Assembly (NCBI GenBank): GCA_937974195.1
Contig: CALJIC010000043.1
Span: 1-48,075, forward strand
DNA: 48,075 nt
Source of the DNA: an uncultured Roseiflexaceae bacterium
Lineage (GTDB): Bacteria; Chloroflexota; Chloroflexia; Chloroflexales; Roseiflexaceae
Reading direction: 5' to 3'
The number at the start of each line of letters is the position of its first letter. The first letter of the stretch is position 1. The notes beneath the pieces are model-generated. The model did not search any database. It was given only the letters and a program-made list of their open reading frames with translations, and was not told the origin of the DNA. Positions 10,151-18,334 of this stretch are shown in pieces. Both the position numbers and the translations under genes were made by a program.

Positions 10151-10590
10151 TGATGGATCACAGCACAGAGGCCGCCGGCGCGAGCTGCCCGGAGTGCGGC
10201 GCCCCCGCGGTCGACGGGATGACCTGCTCGGAGCAGTTCGGCGTGGTCCTCGCCTGGGAGGCGCACGACCCGGAGCTCGCCGCCGAGCACTTCCTCACGG
10301 TCGCCTGCTACAACCTCCAGCACCCGGCGCAGTTCACCGACGAGGCGCTCGGCTGGCTGCGCGCCGCCGTCATCGACCACCTCGACAGCGGCCGGCCGGT
10401 CGCGGACATCCGGCGCCAGGCCGCGAGCGGCTTCCAGGGGAAGAAGCGCGTGCTGCGGAAGGAGGCGGATCGCCAGCCCGTCCTGCGCCACTGGCGCATG
10501 ACGATCGCCGACGTCTGCCTTCCCGATCGCCCCGAGGGCGCGGCCGAGCGGGTGCGGGCGTGGGCCGCGGCTATTCGCAGCGAGCTGTAG
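10150..10590 (+). CDS. Small cytoplasmic protein, DUF5946-like, with N-terminal CxxC
   Basis: A 146-residue protein of unknown function. The N-terminus carries CPECGAPAVDGMTC, a possible zinc site, followed by an alpha-helical body with the conserved phrase ACYNLQHPAQFTDEAL and a basic central stretch (RRQAASGFQGKKRVLRKEADR). I choose ATG 10150, which overlaps the helicase stop (TGATG), over GTG 10147; a second ATG follows at once. The tight overlap suggests co-translation with the helicase. The DUF5946 assignment is from memory of the HPAQF-type motif and is moderately sure; the function is unknown. Confidence 0.8.
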   Translation: MMDHSTEAAGASCPECGAPAVDGMTCSEQFGVVLAWEAHDPELAAEHFLTVACYNLQHPAQFTDEALGWLRAAVIDHLDSGRPVADIRRQAASGFQGKKRVLRKEADRQPVLRHWRMTIADVCLPDRPEGAAERVRAWAAAIRSEL

Positions 10591-10608
10591 ACCGAGACAG
10601 GGTGCGCC

Positions 10609-13600
10609 ATGGACCTACCGAACGCCGCCGTCAGCGCCGAGCACGCCGCCGCGCTCGCCCGCGAGCTGTACGGCCTCCACGCCACTGCCCGCGCGCTGCC
10701 GGGCGAGTACGACGCGAACTTCCACCTGGTGGCGCAGGACGGGGCGCAGTACGTGCTCAAGGTCATGCACGCCGGCTACCGGGCCGAGCTGCTCGACCTG
10801 CAGATCGCCGCGCTCGACCACCTGGCCGCCCGCGCGCCCGATCTCGCGCTCCCGCGGGTCTGCCCCACGCGCGCCGGCGCACGTGTGGCCGAAGTCACCG
10901 CCGGCGGCCAGCCGCGCCTGGCCTGGATGCTCACCTACCTCCCCGGCACGCTGCTCGTCGACGCGAACCCGCACACGCCCGAGCTGCTGGCGAGCCTCGG
11001 GGAGCTGCTCGGGCGGCTCGACGCGGCGCTGAGCGACTTCGCGCACCCGGCAGCGGCCCGCGAGCTGAAGTGGGACCTGGCGCGCGCCGCCTGGATCCGC
11101 CCCTACCTCGAGCGCATCGCCGACCCTGGGCACCGCGCGCTGGCCGCGCGCTTCCTCGAGCTGTTCGAGCGCGAGGCGCTCCCCCGCCTGCCGGAGCTGC
11201 GCGCCAGCGTGATCCACGGCGACGCGAACGACTACAACGTGCTCGTCGATGGGCCGCGCTCCTGGCCGCGGCGCGTGGCCGGCCTGATCGACTTCGGCGA
11301 CATGCACTACACCCAGACGGTCTGCGAGCCGGCGGTGGCCGCCGCCTACGCGCTGCTCGGCAAGCCGGACCCGCTCGCCGCCGCGGCGCAGGTGGTGGCC
11401 GGCTACCACCGCGCCAACCCGCTCTCTGAGGACGAGATCGCGCTGCTCTTCCCGCTGATCTGCGCCCGCCTGGCGGTCAGCGTCACCAACTCGGCGATCC
11501 GCAAGGCCGAGCTGCCGGACGACCCGTATGTCGTTGTCAGCGAGGGGCCGGCGTGGGCGGCGCTCGAGCGGCTCGCCGAGGTCCACCCGCGCTTCGCCCA
11601 CTACACCTTCCGCCAGGCCTGCGGGCTCCCCGCGGTGCCGCAGCACGAGCGGGTGACCGCCTGGCTGCGCGCCGAGGCCGGCCGGTTCGCGCCGGTGCTC
11701 GGCGTAGATCTGCGCGAGACGCCGGTCGAGGTGTTCGACCTGAGCGTGGGCAGCCCGATGCTCGGCGCGAACCCGCGCAGCGTCGAGACCGCGGCGCTGA
11801 CCGAGACGCTGTTCGGGCGCATGCGCGACGCTGGCGTGCGCGTCGGCGTCGGGCGGTACGACGAGGCGCGCCTGCTCTATACGGCGCCGGCCTTCGCAAC
11901 TGGCTCGCGCCCGACCGACGAGCGCCGCACGATCCACCTCGGCGTGGACCTGTGGGTCGAGCCCGGGACGCCGGTCTACGCCCCGCTCGACGGCGTCGTG
12001 GCGGTGCTGGCGAACAACGCGGCGCGGCTGGACTACGGCCCGCTGGTGGTGCTGGAGCACCGGAGCGGCGACGGCGATACCTTCTACACGCTGTACGGCC
12101 ACCTGGACGCGTGGGCGCTCGACAACCTGGTGCTCGGCCAGCGGGTCCGGCGCGGCGAGCAGATCGGCCGCGTCGGCGCCCCTCTGCCGGCTGAGACGCC
12201 CGACTCGGGCGTGTCCAACGGCGACTGGCCGCCGCACCTGCACTTCCAGATCATCCTCGACCTGCTGGACCTCGGGCGGGATTTCCCGGGCGTCGCGCTC
12301 GCCAGCCAGCGCGCGGTCTGGACCAGCCTCTCGCCGGACCCGAACCTGATCCTCGGCATCCCGGCCGAGCGCTTCCCGCCGCGTGAGCCGACCCGCGACG
12401 AGACGCTCGCGCGGCGCCGTGCGCGCCTGGGGCGCAACCTGAGCATCTCCTACCGCGAGCCGCTCAAGATCGTGCGCGGCTGGATGCAGTACCTGTACGA
12501 CGAGACCGGCCGCGCCTACCTGGACGTCTACAACAACGTGCCGCACGTCGGGCACAGCCACCCGCGCGTGGTGGAGGCGGTGCAGCGGCAGCTGGCGCTG
12601 CTCAACACCAACACCCGCTACCTGCACGACAACATCGTGCGCTACGCCGAGCGGCTGACCGCGACCCTGCCCGCGCCGCTGAGCGTCTGCTACTTCGTCA
12701 ACTCGGCCAGCGAGGCCAACGAGCTGGCGCTGCGCCTGGCGCGCGCCCACACCGGCCAGCAGGACATGATCGTCCTGGAGGCGGCCTACCACGGCCACAC
12801 CACCGGGCTGATCGACATCAGCCCCTACAAGTTCGACGGGCCGGGCGGCCAGGGCGCGAAGCCCTGGGTCCACACCGCGCCCATCCCCGACGACTACCGC
12901 GGCCCGTACCGGCGCGGCGACCCGGAGGCCGGGCGGAAGTACGCCGCGCACGTCGCCGAGATCGTGGCCCGCCTGCGCGAGCGCGGGGTCGGCCTGGCGG
13001 GGTTCATCGCCGAGTCGCTCCCGAGCGTCGGCGGGCAGATCGTGCTGCCGCCCGGCTACCTGGAGGCGGTCTACCGCCACGTGCGCGCCGCCGGCGGTGT
13101 CTGCATCGCCGACGAGGTGCAGGTCGGCTTCGGGCGGCTCGGGACGCACTTCTGGGGCTTCGAGATGCAGGGCGTCACGCCGGACATCGTGGTGATGGGC
13201 AAGCCGATCGGCAACGGCTTCCCGCTCGGCGCGGTCGTGACGACGCCGGAGATCGCCGAGTCGTTCGACAACGGCATGGAGTTCTTCAGCACTTTCGGCG
13301 GCAACCCGGTGGCCTGCGCCGCCGGCCTGGCGGTGCTGGACGTGATCCGCGACGAGCGGCTGCAGGAGCGCGCGCTGCGCGTCGGCGGCCATCTGCTCGC
13401 TGGCCTCCGTGAGCTGGTCGAGCGCCACCCGGCCGTCGGCGATGCGCGCGGCTCGGGGCTGTTCCTGGGGCTGGAGCTGGTGCGCGACCGCGAGACGCTC
13501 GAGCCGGCGCCCGAGGAGGCGTCGTACGTCGTCAACCGGCTGCGCGAGCGCGGCGTGCTGGCCGGCACCGACGGCCCTTTCCACAACGTGATCAAGATCC

Positions 13601-13710
13601 GCCCGCCGATGCCCTTCTCCGAGGCGGACGCCGACCTGCTGCTGGAGCTGCTGGACGAGGTGCTGCGGGAGGACTTCGTGCGCGCGGCCGGCCAGGAGCC
13701 GCGGGGCTGA
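10609..13710 (+). CDS. Trifunctional fusion: APH-type kinase + M23 peptidase-like domain + class III aminotransferase-fold phospholyase
   Basis: A 1033-residue fusion. Residues 1-350 are an aminoglycoside/choline-kinase-like domain (VIHGDANDYNVLVD catalytic loop, GLIDFGDM metal-binding motif), most like hydroxylysine kinase. Residues 430-570 are an M23/LytM-like fold with the metal-site pair HLGVD and PHLHF. Residues 610-1033 are a PLP class III aminotransferase fold (IADEVQVGFGR; Lys in MGKPIGNG), closest in type to the AGXT2L ammoniophospholyases acting on phosphoethanolamine or 5-phosphohydroxylysine. Kinase plus lyase in one chain implies phosphorylation of an amino alcohol followed by phosphate and ammonia elimination. 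The cytoplasmic M23-like domain keeps its metal ligands; its role is unknown. Confidence 0.9.
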   Translation: MDLPNAAVSAEHAAALARELYGLHATARALPGEYDANFHLVAQDGAQYVLKVMHAGYRAELLDLQIAALDHLAARAPDLALPRVCPTRAGARVAEVTAGGQPRLAWMLTYLPGTLLVDANPHTPELLASLGELLGRLDAALSDFAHPAAARELKWDLARAAWIRPYLERIADPGHRALAARFLELFEREALPRLPELRASVIHGDANDYNVLVDGPRSWPRRVAGLIDFGDMHYTQTVCEPAVAAAYALLGKPDPLAAAAQVVAGYHRANPLSEDEIALLFPLICARLAVSVTNSAIRKAELPDDPYVVVSEGPAWAALERLAEVHPRFAHYTFRQACGLPAVPQHERVTAWLRAEAGRFAPVLGVDLRETPVEVFDLSVGSPMLGANPRSVETAALTETLFGRMRDAGVRVGVGRYDEARLLYTAPAFATGSRPTDERRTIHLGVDLWVEPGTPVYAPLDGVVAVLANNAARLDYGPLVVLEHRSGDGDTFYTLYGHLDAWALDNLVLGQRVRRGEQIGRVGAPLPAETPDSGVSNGDWPPHLHFQIILDLLDLGRDFPGVALASQRAVWTSLSPDPNLILGIPAERFPPREPTRDETLARRRARLGRNLSISYREPLKIVRGWMQYLYDETGRAYLDVYNNVPHVGHSHPRVVEAVQRQLALLNTNTRYLHDNIVRYAERLTATLPAPLSVCYFVNSASEANELALRLARAHTGQQDMIVLEAAYHGHTTGLIDISPYKFDGPGGQGAKPWVHTAPIPDDYRGPYRRGDPEAGRKYAAHVAEIVARLRERGVGLAGFIAESLPSVGGQIVLPPGYLEAVYRHVRAAGGVCIADEVQVGFGRLGTHFWGFEMQGVTPDIVVMGKPIGNGFPLGAVVTTPEIAESFDNGMEFFSTFGGNPVACAAGLAVLDVIRDERLQERALRVGGHLLAGLRELVERHPAVGDARGSGLFLGLELVRDRETLEPAPEEASYVVNRLRERGVLAGTDGPFHNVIKIRPPMPFSEADADLLLELLDEVLREDFVRAAGQEPRG

Positions 13711-13725
13711 GGGCGGAGGACGCGA

Positions 13726-14256
13726 ATGCTCACCCTGCGCCCGCTGCGCTGGCCCGAGGACCGCGAGCCCCTGCTGGCGCTCGACACTTCCTTCACTACC
13801 GACCGCGTGTACCGGGTGGTGGCCTCGGGCCTGTCGTTCGCGCTCGAAGCGACGCCGGTCGCGCCCTCGCTGCGCAAGGTCTACGACCTGTCCGGCGAGG
13901 TCGACGGCCTGCCGGGCTTCGAGCGCGTCATCATCGCCGAGGTTGGCGGCGAGCTTGCGGGGATGGCGGCGCTCAAGTACGAGGCCTGGAACCGCCGCGC
14001 TGTTCTGTGGCACCTGTACATCGGCCCGGCCCACCGCGGGCGCGGTGTCGGGCGCGCGCTGGTCGACGCGGCGGTCGCGGCTGCGCGGCAGTTCCCGGCG
14101 CGCTGTCTCTGGCTCGAGACCCAGAGCGTGAACTACGGCGCCATCCAGTTCTACCAGCGGGTCGGGTTTCGGTGCTGCGGGCTCGATACGACGCTATACG
14201 ACCTCGGCGGGGCAGCGGAGGAGGCCGCGGTGTTCTTCGCGCGGCCGCTGCCCTGA
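13726..14256 (+). CDS. GNAT-family N-acetyltransferase
   Basis: A 176-residue acetyltransferase. The acetyl-CoA site is seen as LYIGPAHRGRGVGRALVDAA (Q/RxxGxG/A type: HRGRGVG) and the C-terminal strand as NYGAIQFYQRVGF. It lies 15 bases after the trifunctional fusion, in the same direction, with GGCGGAGGACGCG before the ATG, so it is probably co-transcribed. The acyl acceptor could be an amino compound handled by the fusion enzyme, which is speculation from context. A terminator hairpin follows. Confidence 0.87.
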   Translation: MLTLRPLRWPEDREPLLALDTSFTTDRVYRVVASGLSFALEATPVAPSLRKVYDLSGEVDGLPGFERVIIAEVGGELAGMAALKYEAWNRRAVLWHLYIGPAHRGRGVGRALVDAAVAAARQFPARCLWLETQSVNYGAIQFYQRVGFRCCGLDTTLYDLGGAAEEAAVFFARPLP

Positions 14257-14291
14257 GCGGGCGGCGGGGCGCTGCGGGGGGCACTAAACAA

Positions 14292-14322
14292 GGGAGGTGT
14301 CGCTACGCTGGCGACACCTCCC
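14292..14322. terminator. Bidirectional terminator between GNAT and ferredoxin genes
   Basis: GGGAGGTGTCGC-TACGCTG-GCGACACCTCCC is a 12-pair perfect hairpin placed between two converging genes, with short A and T runs on either side (AAACAA; TCCTTCG). It is the strongest structure in this gap and serves both strands. Confidence 0.75.
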
Positions 14323-14331
14323 TCCTTCGTG

Positions 14332-14703
14332 CTAGCTCCGCTCCAGCTCGGCCCGCGGGAACCACTCGGCCACCGGCTGCACTGTGTCCTCGGGCCGCGG
14401 CCCGGTGTCGGTCCAATCCTGGTTCTCCAGCGTCATGACCGGCTCGACCTCCATATCGTGGTCGCACACGATCTGGCACGAGAGCCGGTACTGGCCGTAC
14501 AGGCCGCGCTCGTTGAGCTTCGCGTACTCCGCGGCGGTCATCGTCTCCGGCTCGCCGGAGATGAAGCGCACCCGGCAGGTGGTGCAGCGGGCGTTCCCGC
14601 CGCAGCGGTGCCCGATGTTGATCCCCATATCCTCGATCGCAAGCACGAGGCGTTTGTCGGCCGGCCACTCGGCGCTCTTCCCGTTGACAGTGATCTTGGG
14701 CAT
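14332..14703 (-). CDS. Plant-type 2Fe-2S ferredoxin
   Basis: A 123-residue ferredoxin. Cluster ligands are Cys34, Cys40 and Cys43 in HRCGGNARCTTC, with the fourth in SCQIVC. The C-terminal extension of about 40 residues (DHDMEVEPVM ... EWFPRAELERS) is longer than in classic plant-type ferredoxins. The start is ATG 14703, preceded by AAGGAG at 6 bases; a longer upstream reading frame is not needed. A TATCAT -10-like box lies at 14739-14744. It is a single-gene unit; the electron partner is not adjacent. Confidence 0.9.
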   Translation of the reverse strand: MPKITVNGKSAEWPADKRLVLAIEDMGINIGHRCGGNARCTTCRVRFISGEPETMTAAEYAKLNERGLYGQYRLSCQIVCDHDMEVEPVMTLENQDWTDTGPRPEDTVQPVAEWFPRAELERS

Positions 14704-14834
14704 GTTGATCTCCTTGATCGGCACTGTTCCACATGCCCATGATACGCTGCTTTGGCCGGCCCGCGATCTGTGCCGCGCGGTCGCACCACACTGCTGCCGG
14801 AGGCGCGGGGCGAGGCCACCGCGTACTCGTTCGC

Positions 14835-15437
14835 CTAGGTGCGGCGGCCCCAGCCGAGGAACAGGCCCGCGCCGATCAGCAGCAGCGGCAGCCACACCAG
14901 CCCGCCGGCCAGGAAGCCGGGCAGGTTGCTGACGGCGACGATCACGCCGACGGCGAACAGCGGCACGGCGGGGAAGATCGGCCAGATGTTGCGCACGCCG
15001 AACAGCGCGCGGCCGACCAGGTAGATCGCCAGGAAGCCGAGCGACAGGCCCCACAGCACGGAGACGCCGTCGGTGAGCTCGGCGAAGGTGACGCCGATGC
15101 TGAGGCCGCTGAGGATGGCGCCCGGGATCAGCAGGCCGTAGATCCGCTGCCAGAAGGCGAAGAACAGGAAGCAGCTGGCGATCGTGAGCAGCACCATGCC
15201 GCCGGTGATCTCGAGCTCGCCGGGGAATACCTGGGCGAGCAGCATCAGCCCGCCGATCACCAGCAGCGCCAGCGCCGGCAGGTTGCCCCGGCGCGCGGCC
15301 GGCGCCGCGGTCGTGCTGGCGGGTGCGGGCGCGCGAAGCACCTGCGGCGGGGCGGCGAGCGGCTGCGTGTGCATTCCGGCGGACGAGCGCTCGAACTCGC
15401 GGGCCCGCTCGGTGTCCTGTTCGGTGTAATCAGTCAT
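14835..15437 (-). CDS. Six-helix integral membrane protein of unknown function
   Basis: A 200-residue protein. Residues 1-45 are hydrophilic and cytoplasmic (TDYTEQDTERAREFERS), followed by a short Pro/Ala stretch, then about six hydrophobic segments (LALLVIGGLMLLAQVF; ITGGMVLLTIASCFLFFAFW; YGLLIPGAILSGLSIG; LWGLSLGFLAIYLVGRALF; IWPIFPAVPLFAVGVIV; LVWLPLLLIGAGLFLGW). The start is ATG 15437 with GAGGAG 7 bases before it. I do not recognise a named family; small multi-TM proteins of this type are common in Chloroflexota. The leader contains GTGCAAGGTTGCAC (15486-15499), a 6-base inverted repeat that could be an operator. Confidence 0.82.
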   Translation of the reverse strand: MTDYTEQDTERAREFERSSAGMHTQPLAAPPQVLRAPAPASTTAAPAARRGNLPALALLVIGGLMLLAQVFPGELEITGGMVLLTIASCFLFFAFWQRIYGLLIPGAILSGLSIGVTFAELTDGVSVLWGLSLGFLAIYLVGRALFGVRNIWPIFPAVPLFAVGVIVAVSNLPGFLAGGLVWLPLLLIGAGLFLGWGRRT

Positions 15438-15523
15438 GAATTCGCTCCTCGGGAACTCTCTCTCTGGTTGAGACGAAACACCGGCGTGCAAGGTTGCACG
15501 CAGCCGGCCATGACACACGTGGC

Positions 15524-15552
15524 TTGACGTTGCGCCGACGGTGCGGTACAAC
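15524..15552 (+). promoter_or_regulatory. Orphan plus-strand promoter-like sequence
   Basis: TTGACG (15524-15529), 17 bases, TACAAC (15547-15552). It points toward the convergent small gene 15651-15866, so any transcript would be antisense to it. A strong GC hairpin (15586-15604) lies about 35 bases beyond the predicted start. No credible coding frame follows on this strand. Confidence 0.35.
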
Positions 15553-15585
15553 TTCACGGGCGCGCGGGTGTGGGCAACGCGCGAC

Positions 15586-15604
15586 GCCGGCCCGGAGGGC
15601 CGGC
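15586..15604. terminator. GC-rich hairpin downstream of the small hydrophilic gene
   Basis: GCCGGCCC-GGA-GGGCCGGC is an 8-pair perfect stem 47 bases past the stop of 15651-15866, without a T tract. It is a plausible end for that gene's transcript or for the short antisense RNA suggested by the plus-strand promoter. Confidence 0.45.
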
Positions 15605-15650
15605 GCTGCACATGTCGTTGCGATCTGCGTGTCGCGGGCTCGCAGGCAGC

Positions 15651-15866
15651 CTACTCGCGGTCGTCGTGGCCGCCGGCCGGGCGCTCCTGCTGCTCCTGGG
15701 CCTCGGCGCTGTCGTCGTGGTGCGGCGGAGCGGCCTCGCCACGCGCGACGCGGGCCTGCGAGCGGCTCATGCCCTGCTTGTCGGGCGCGATGTCGGACGG
15801 CAGGGTGCCTTTCTCCTGGCGTCCGGAGACCTTATAGTAGTCCTGGTTTGCGTTCTTCTTGCTCAT
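15651..15866 (-). CDS. Small hydrophilic protein of unknown function
   Basis: A 71-residue, highly charged, probably disordered protein: N-terminus MSKKNANQDYYKVSGRQEKG, Asp-Lys-rich middle and a His/Asp/Gln-rich tail (PHHDDSAEAQEQQERPAGG). It has no hydrophobic segment. GGAGGTGGACCC precedes the ATG, a near-perfect ribosome binding site, which is the main support that it is real; the antisense frame is Leu/Val-rich, as expected for a shadow of an acidic gene. Its style resembles 35903-36241 (basic N-terminus and a polar disordered body), and both may be stress-type small proteins. Function unknown. Confidence 0.68.
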   Translation of the reverse strand: MSKKNANQDYYKVSGRQEKGTLPSDIAPDKQGMSRSQARVARGEAAPPHHDDSAEAQEQQERPAGGHDDRE

Positions 15867-16050
15867 GGGTCCACCTCCGTTCGGTGCCGGCGCGGCCGCC
15901 GCGCCCTCGTGGCGCCCGGTCCGTGCAAGGAAGATGCCGCCGCGCCCGGCCGGCGAGGCGTGGCGGGCCGAGAGAATCCTCCGCGGGACACTCTATTGCC
16001 CGGGGCCGTGTGGCGAGCCGCCGCGCAGCCCCGGGCGGAAAAATGTAAGC

Positions 16051-16644
16051 ATGCAACCACTACGCGTTCTTCTGCTGCTGGCATGCGCCGTCGCGCTGGC
16101 GGGCTGCGGCAGCTACTCCTTCCGCGGCACCGAGCTCGAGCCGCCCGAGCCGGCGCCTGACTTCACGCTCACCGGCGAGGGCGGCCAGACGTTTCGCCTG
16201 AGCGACCAGCGCGGCAGCGTGGTGCTGCTGTTCTTCGGCTTCACGAACTGCCCGGACGTCTGCCCGACGGCGCTGGCCGAGGCGGCGGCGGTGAAGCGCG
16301 AGCTCGGCGCCGACGGCGAGCGGCTGCAGGTGGTGATGGTCAGCGTCGACCCGGAGCGCGACACGCCGGAGATCACCGGGCGCTACGCCAAGCGCTTCGA
16401 CCCGAGCTTCATCGGGCTCAGCGGCACGCGCGACGAGATCGAGCCGGTGCTGCGGGCCTACGGCGTGATGGCCACGCGCCGCGATCTGCCGGGCTCGGCG
16501 CTCGAGTACACGGTGGACCACTCGGCCTACATGTATGCGATCGACCCGGCCGGGCGCTGGCGGCTGATCTTCTCGCCGGGCACGCCGGTGAGCGACATCG
16601 CTAGCGACGTCCGCCACCTGCTCAGAGCCGGAGGCGGGTCGTGA
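16051..16644 (+). CDS. SCO1/SenC-family copper metallochaperone lipoprotein
   Basis: A 197-residue envelope protein that loads copper or reduces cysteines during assembly of the CuA centre of cytochrome c oxidase. The lipobox LAGC gives lipid-anchored Cys19. The thioredoxin-fold core holds the copper motif NCPDVCP (CxxxC) and the distant ligand His in VDHSAYMY. The length is usual once the signal is counted. The start is ATG 16051; no clear ribosome binding site is visible (GGAAAAATGTAAGC). The next gene begins inside its stop codon (GTGA), so the two are translationally coupled. Confidence 0.93.
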   Translation: MQPLRVLLLLACAVALAGCGSYSFRGTELEPPEPAPDFTLTGEGGQTFRLSDQRGSVVLLFFGFTNCPDVCPTALAEAAAVKRELGADGERLQVVMVSVDPERDTPEITGRYAKRFDPSFIGLSGTRDEIEPVLRAYGVMATRRDLPGSALEYTVDHSAYMYAIDPAGRWRLIFSPGTPVSDIASDVRHLLRAGGGS

Positions 16645-17120
16645 GCCGCTGGGTGTTTGCGGCGCTGGCTGTCCTGGCGCTGGCCGCGTGCGCGAACGCG
16701 GGGCCCGCTCCGGAGGGCGGCGTGCAGGTGAGCGACGCCTGGGTGCGCGCCACCGCCTTCGGCGGGGCCGATGCGGGCGCGTACGAGCACCCGGCGGCGG
16801 GCGAGTTCGGCAACAGCGCGGCCTACATGACCATCAGGAACACCGGCGCGGCCGGCGACTACCTGGTGGGCGTGGAGACGGATGTCGCCGCCGCGGCTGA
16901 GCTTCACACTGTCGAGGACAACGGCGGGATGCTGGCCATGTGGCCGGTCGAGGCGATCGAGATCCCGGCCGGCGCGACGGTGGAGCTGCGGCCGGGCGGG
17001 CACCACCTGATGCTGATCGGGCTGAGCCGCGAGCTGCGGGCGGGCGAGACGGTGCCGCTGACGCTGCGCTTCGAGCGGGCCGGCGAGCTGGTTGTTGAGG
17101 CCGAGGTGCGCCAGCAGTGA
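16641..17120 (+). CDS. PCu(A)C-family periplasmic copper chaperone
   Basis: A 159-residue protein with an N-terminal signal (FAALAVLALAACANA, possible lipobox LAAC). The body is the PCuAC fold: VQVSDAWVRAT start, AAYMTIRNTG, and copper ligands of the H(M)x10Mx21HxM type seen as ELHTVEDNGGMLAMWPVE followed by GGHHLMLIGL. The start is GTG 16641, overlapping the SCO1 stop. PCuAC with SCO1 is the standard pair for copper delivery to cytochrome oxidase subunit II. There is a 37-residue insertion (ATAFGGADAGAYEHPAAGEFG) after the first strand that is common in the larger family members. Confidence 0.92.
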   Translation: MSRWVFAALAVLALAACANAGPAPEGGVQVSDAWVRATAFGGADAGAYEHPAAGEFGNSAAYMTIRNTGAAGDYLVGVETDVAAAAELHTVEDNGGMLAMWPVEAIEIPAGATVELRPGGHHLMLIGLSRELRAGETVPLTLRFERAGELVVEAEVRQQ

Positions 17121-17126
17121 CGGCGC

Positions 17127-18334
17127 CTACGCCTCGGCCGGGCGCGTCTGGCTCCGGCCGCGCTCCCGGGCCAGCGTGGCGTACCACATCAGGCTGAGCG
17201 CGGTGCAGGCTCCGGTGAAGCCGAACGCCGCGGCGTACGCTGCGGCCGGATAGTGGCCGGCGGCGTCCGGGGCGAACAGCGCGACGATCACGCCCATCCA
17301 CCACTGGAGGAGCGCCGCGCCGCCGAAGCCGAACAGATTCAGCGCGGTCACCGCGCGGCCGCTCATGTGGGGCGGGTACAGGGCGCGGACCTGGGCCAGG
17401 AGCAGCAGGTTGAAGGCCCCGCCGAAGCCCAGCCCGAAGAACACCGGCGCGAGCAGCGCGGCTGGCGGCGTCCAGCCCGAGAGCAGGAAGGGGATGTGGC
17501 ACACGCTGAACAGCCCTGCCGCCGCCGTCACCACCCGCTGGATGCCGAGGCGCTCGCCCAGCGGCCCGCAGACGAAGTACCCCGCCACGACGCCGCCGCT
17601 CATCATCAGCAGCAGGTTGCCGGCCTCGATCTGGTCGAGGCGCAGGACGTCGAACAGATACGGCCCGCCCCACAGCGTCTGCACCGCGAGCATCGTGCCG
17701 ACCAGGAAGAAGTTGATCGGCGCGATGCGCCAGAAGCGCCCGTCGCCGAAGATGGCCCCGAAGCCGCCCGCGCCCCCCGGCGCCGCGCGCCACGCGACCC
17801 CGGCGGGGGCGTTGCGCGTGCCCAGCGCGATGAGCGCCGCGCTCAGCACGATCGTGCCGGCGCCCCATACGAACACGGCCCGCCAGCCGAACTGCTGGTT
17901 GAGCCACGCCAGCGGCGTTGCGGCCACAAGCCCGCCCGCCGCGCCCAGCCCGACCATCAGGCTGGTGACCGTCGCCACGCGCCGCGCCGAGAACCAGACG
18001 CCGAAGGCTTTGATCGCCCCCATGAGGCCGCCGGCCATCCCGATGCCCAGCAGCGCGCGGCCGGCAGCCAGTTGCCCGAAGGAGTCCGCTGTGCCGAACA
18101 GCAGGCTGCCGGGATCGTCAGCCGCGGCCCCAGCCGGTCCAGCGCCGACCCCAGCGGGAGCTGCACCAGCGCGAACCCGGCGTAGAACAGGCTGGTCATC
18201 AGCCCGAGGTCCGCGGCGCCGAGCGCCAGATCGCGCGTCAGGTCGCCGGCGATCACCGCGTTCGCCGCCCGGAAGAAGTTCGAGAGAAAGTAGCCCAGCG
18301 CGAAGCAGCTGAAGACGGCGATCCGTTGTGTCAT
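17127..18334 (-). pseudogene. MFS transporter gene with an internal frameshift
   Basis: The N-terminal part is encoded in one frame from ATG 18334 (MTQRIAVFSCFALGYFLSN ... LPLGSALDRLGPRLT) and the rest, from LLFGTADSFGQLAAGRALLGIG to the stop at 17127, in another. The break is near 18105-18120, just after the conserved DRxGPR loop between helices 2 and 3. About eight or nine residues normally found there are missing; frame arithmetic requires a net loss of 3n+1 bases, so a loss of about 25 fits both facts. The ATG overlaps the stop of the amidohydrolase gene. It may be a true pseudogene, a recent mutation or an assembly error in GC-rich DNA. Otherwise about 11 helices of a normal MFS protein are intact. 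Confidence 0.75.

Noticed and set aside
10615..14034. Long minus-strand open frame opposite the trifunctional fusion
   Set aside because: A GC-driven antisense shadow of 10609-13710 with no recognisable motif.
15570..16160. Hydrophobic plus-strand frame resembling a membrane protein
   Set aside because: Its Leu/Val-rich segment is the complement of the acidic, Gln-rich small gene 15651-15866, which has a near-perfect ribosome binding site; SCO1 starts inside it in another frame.
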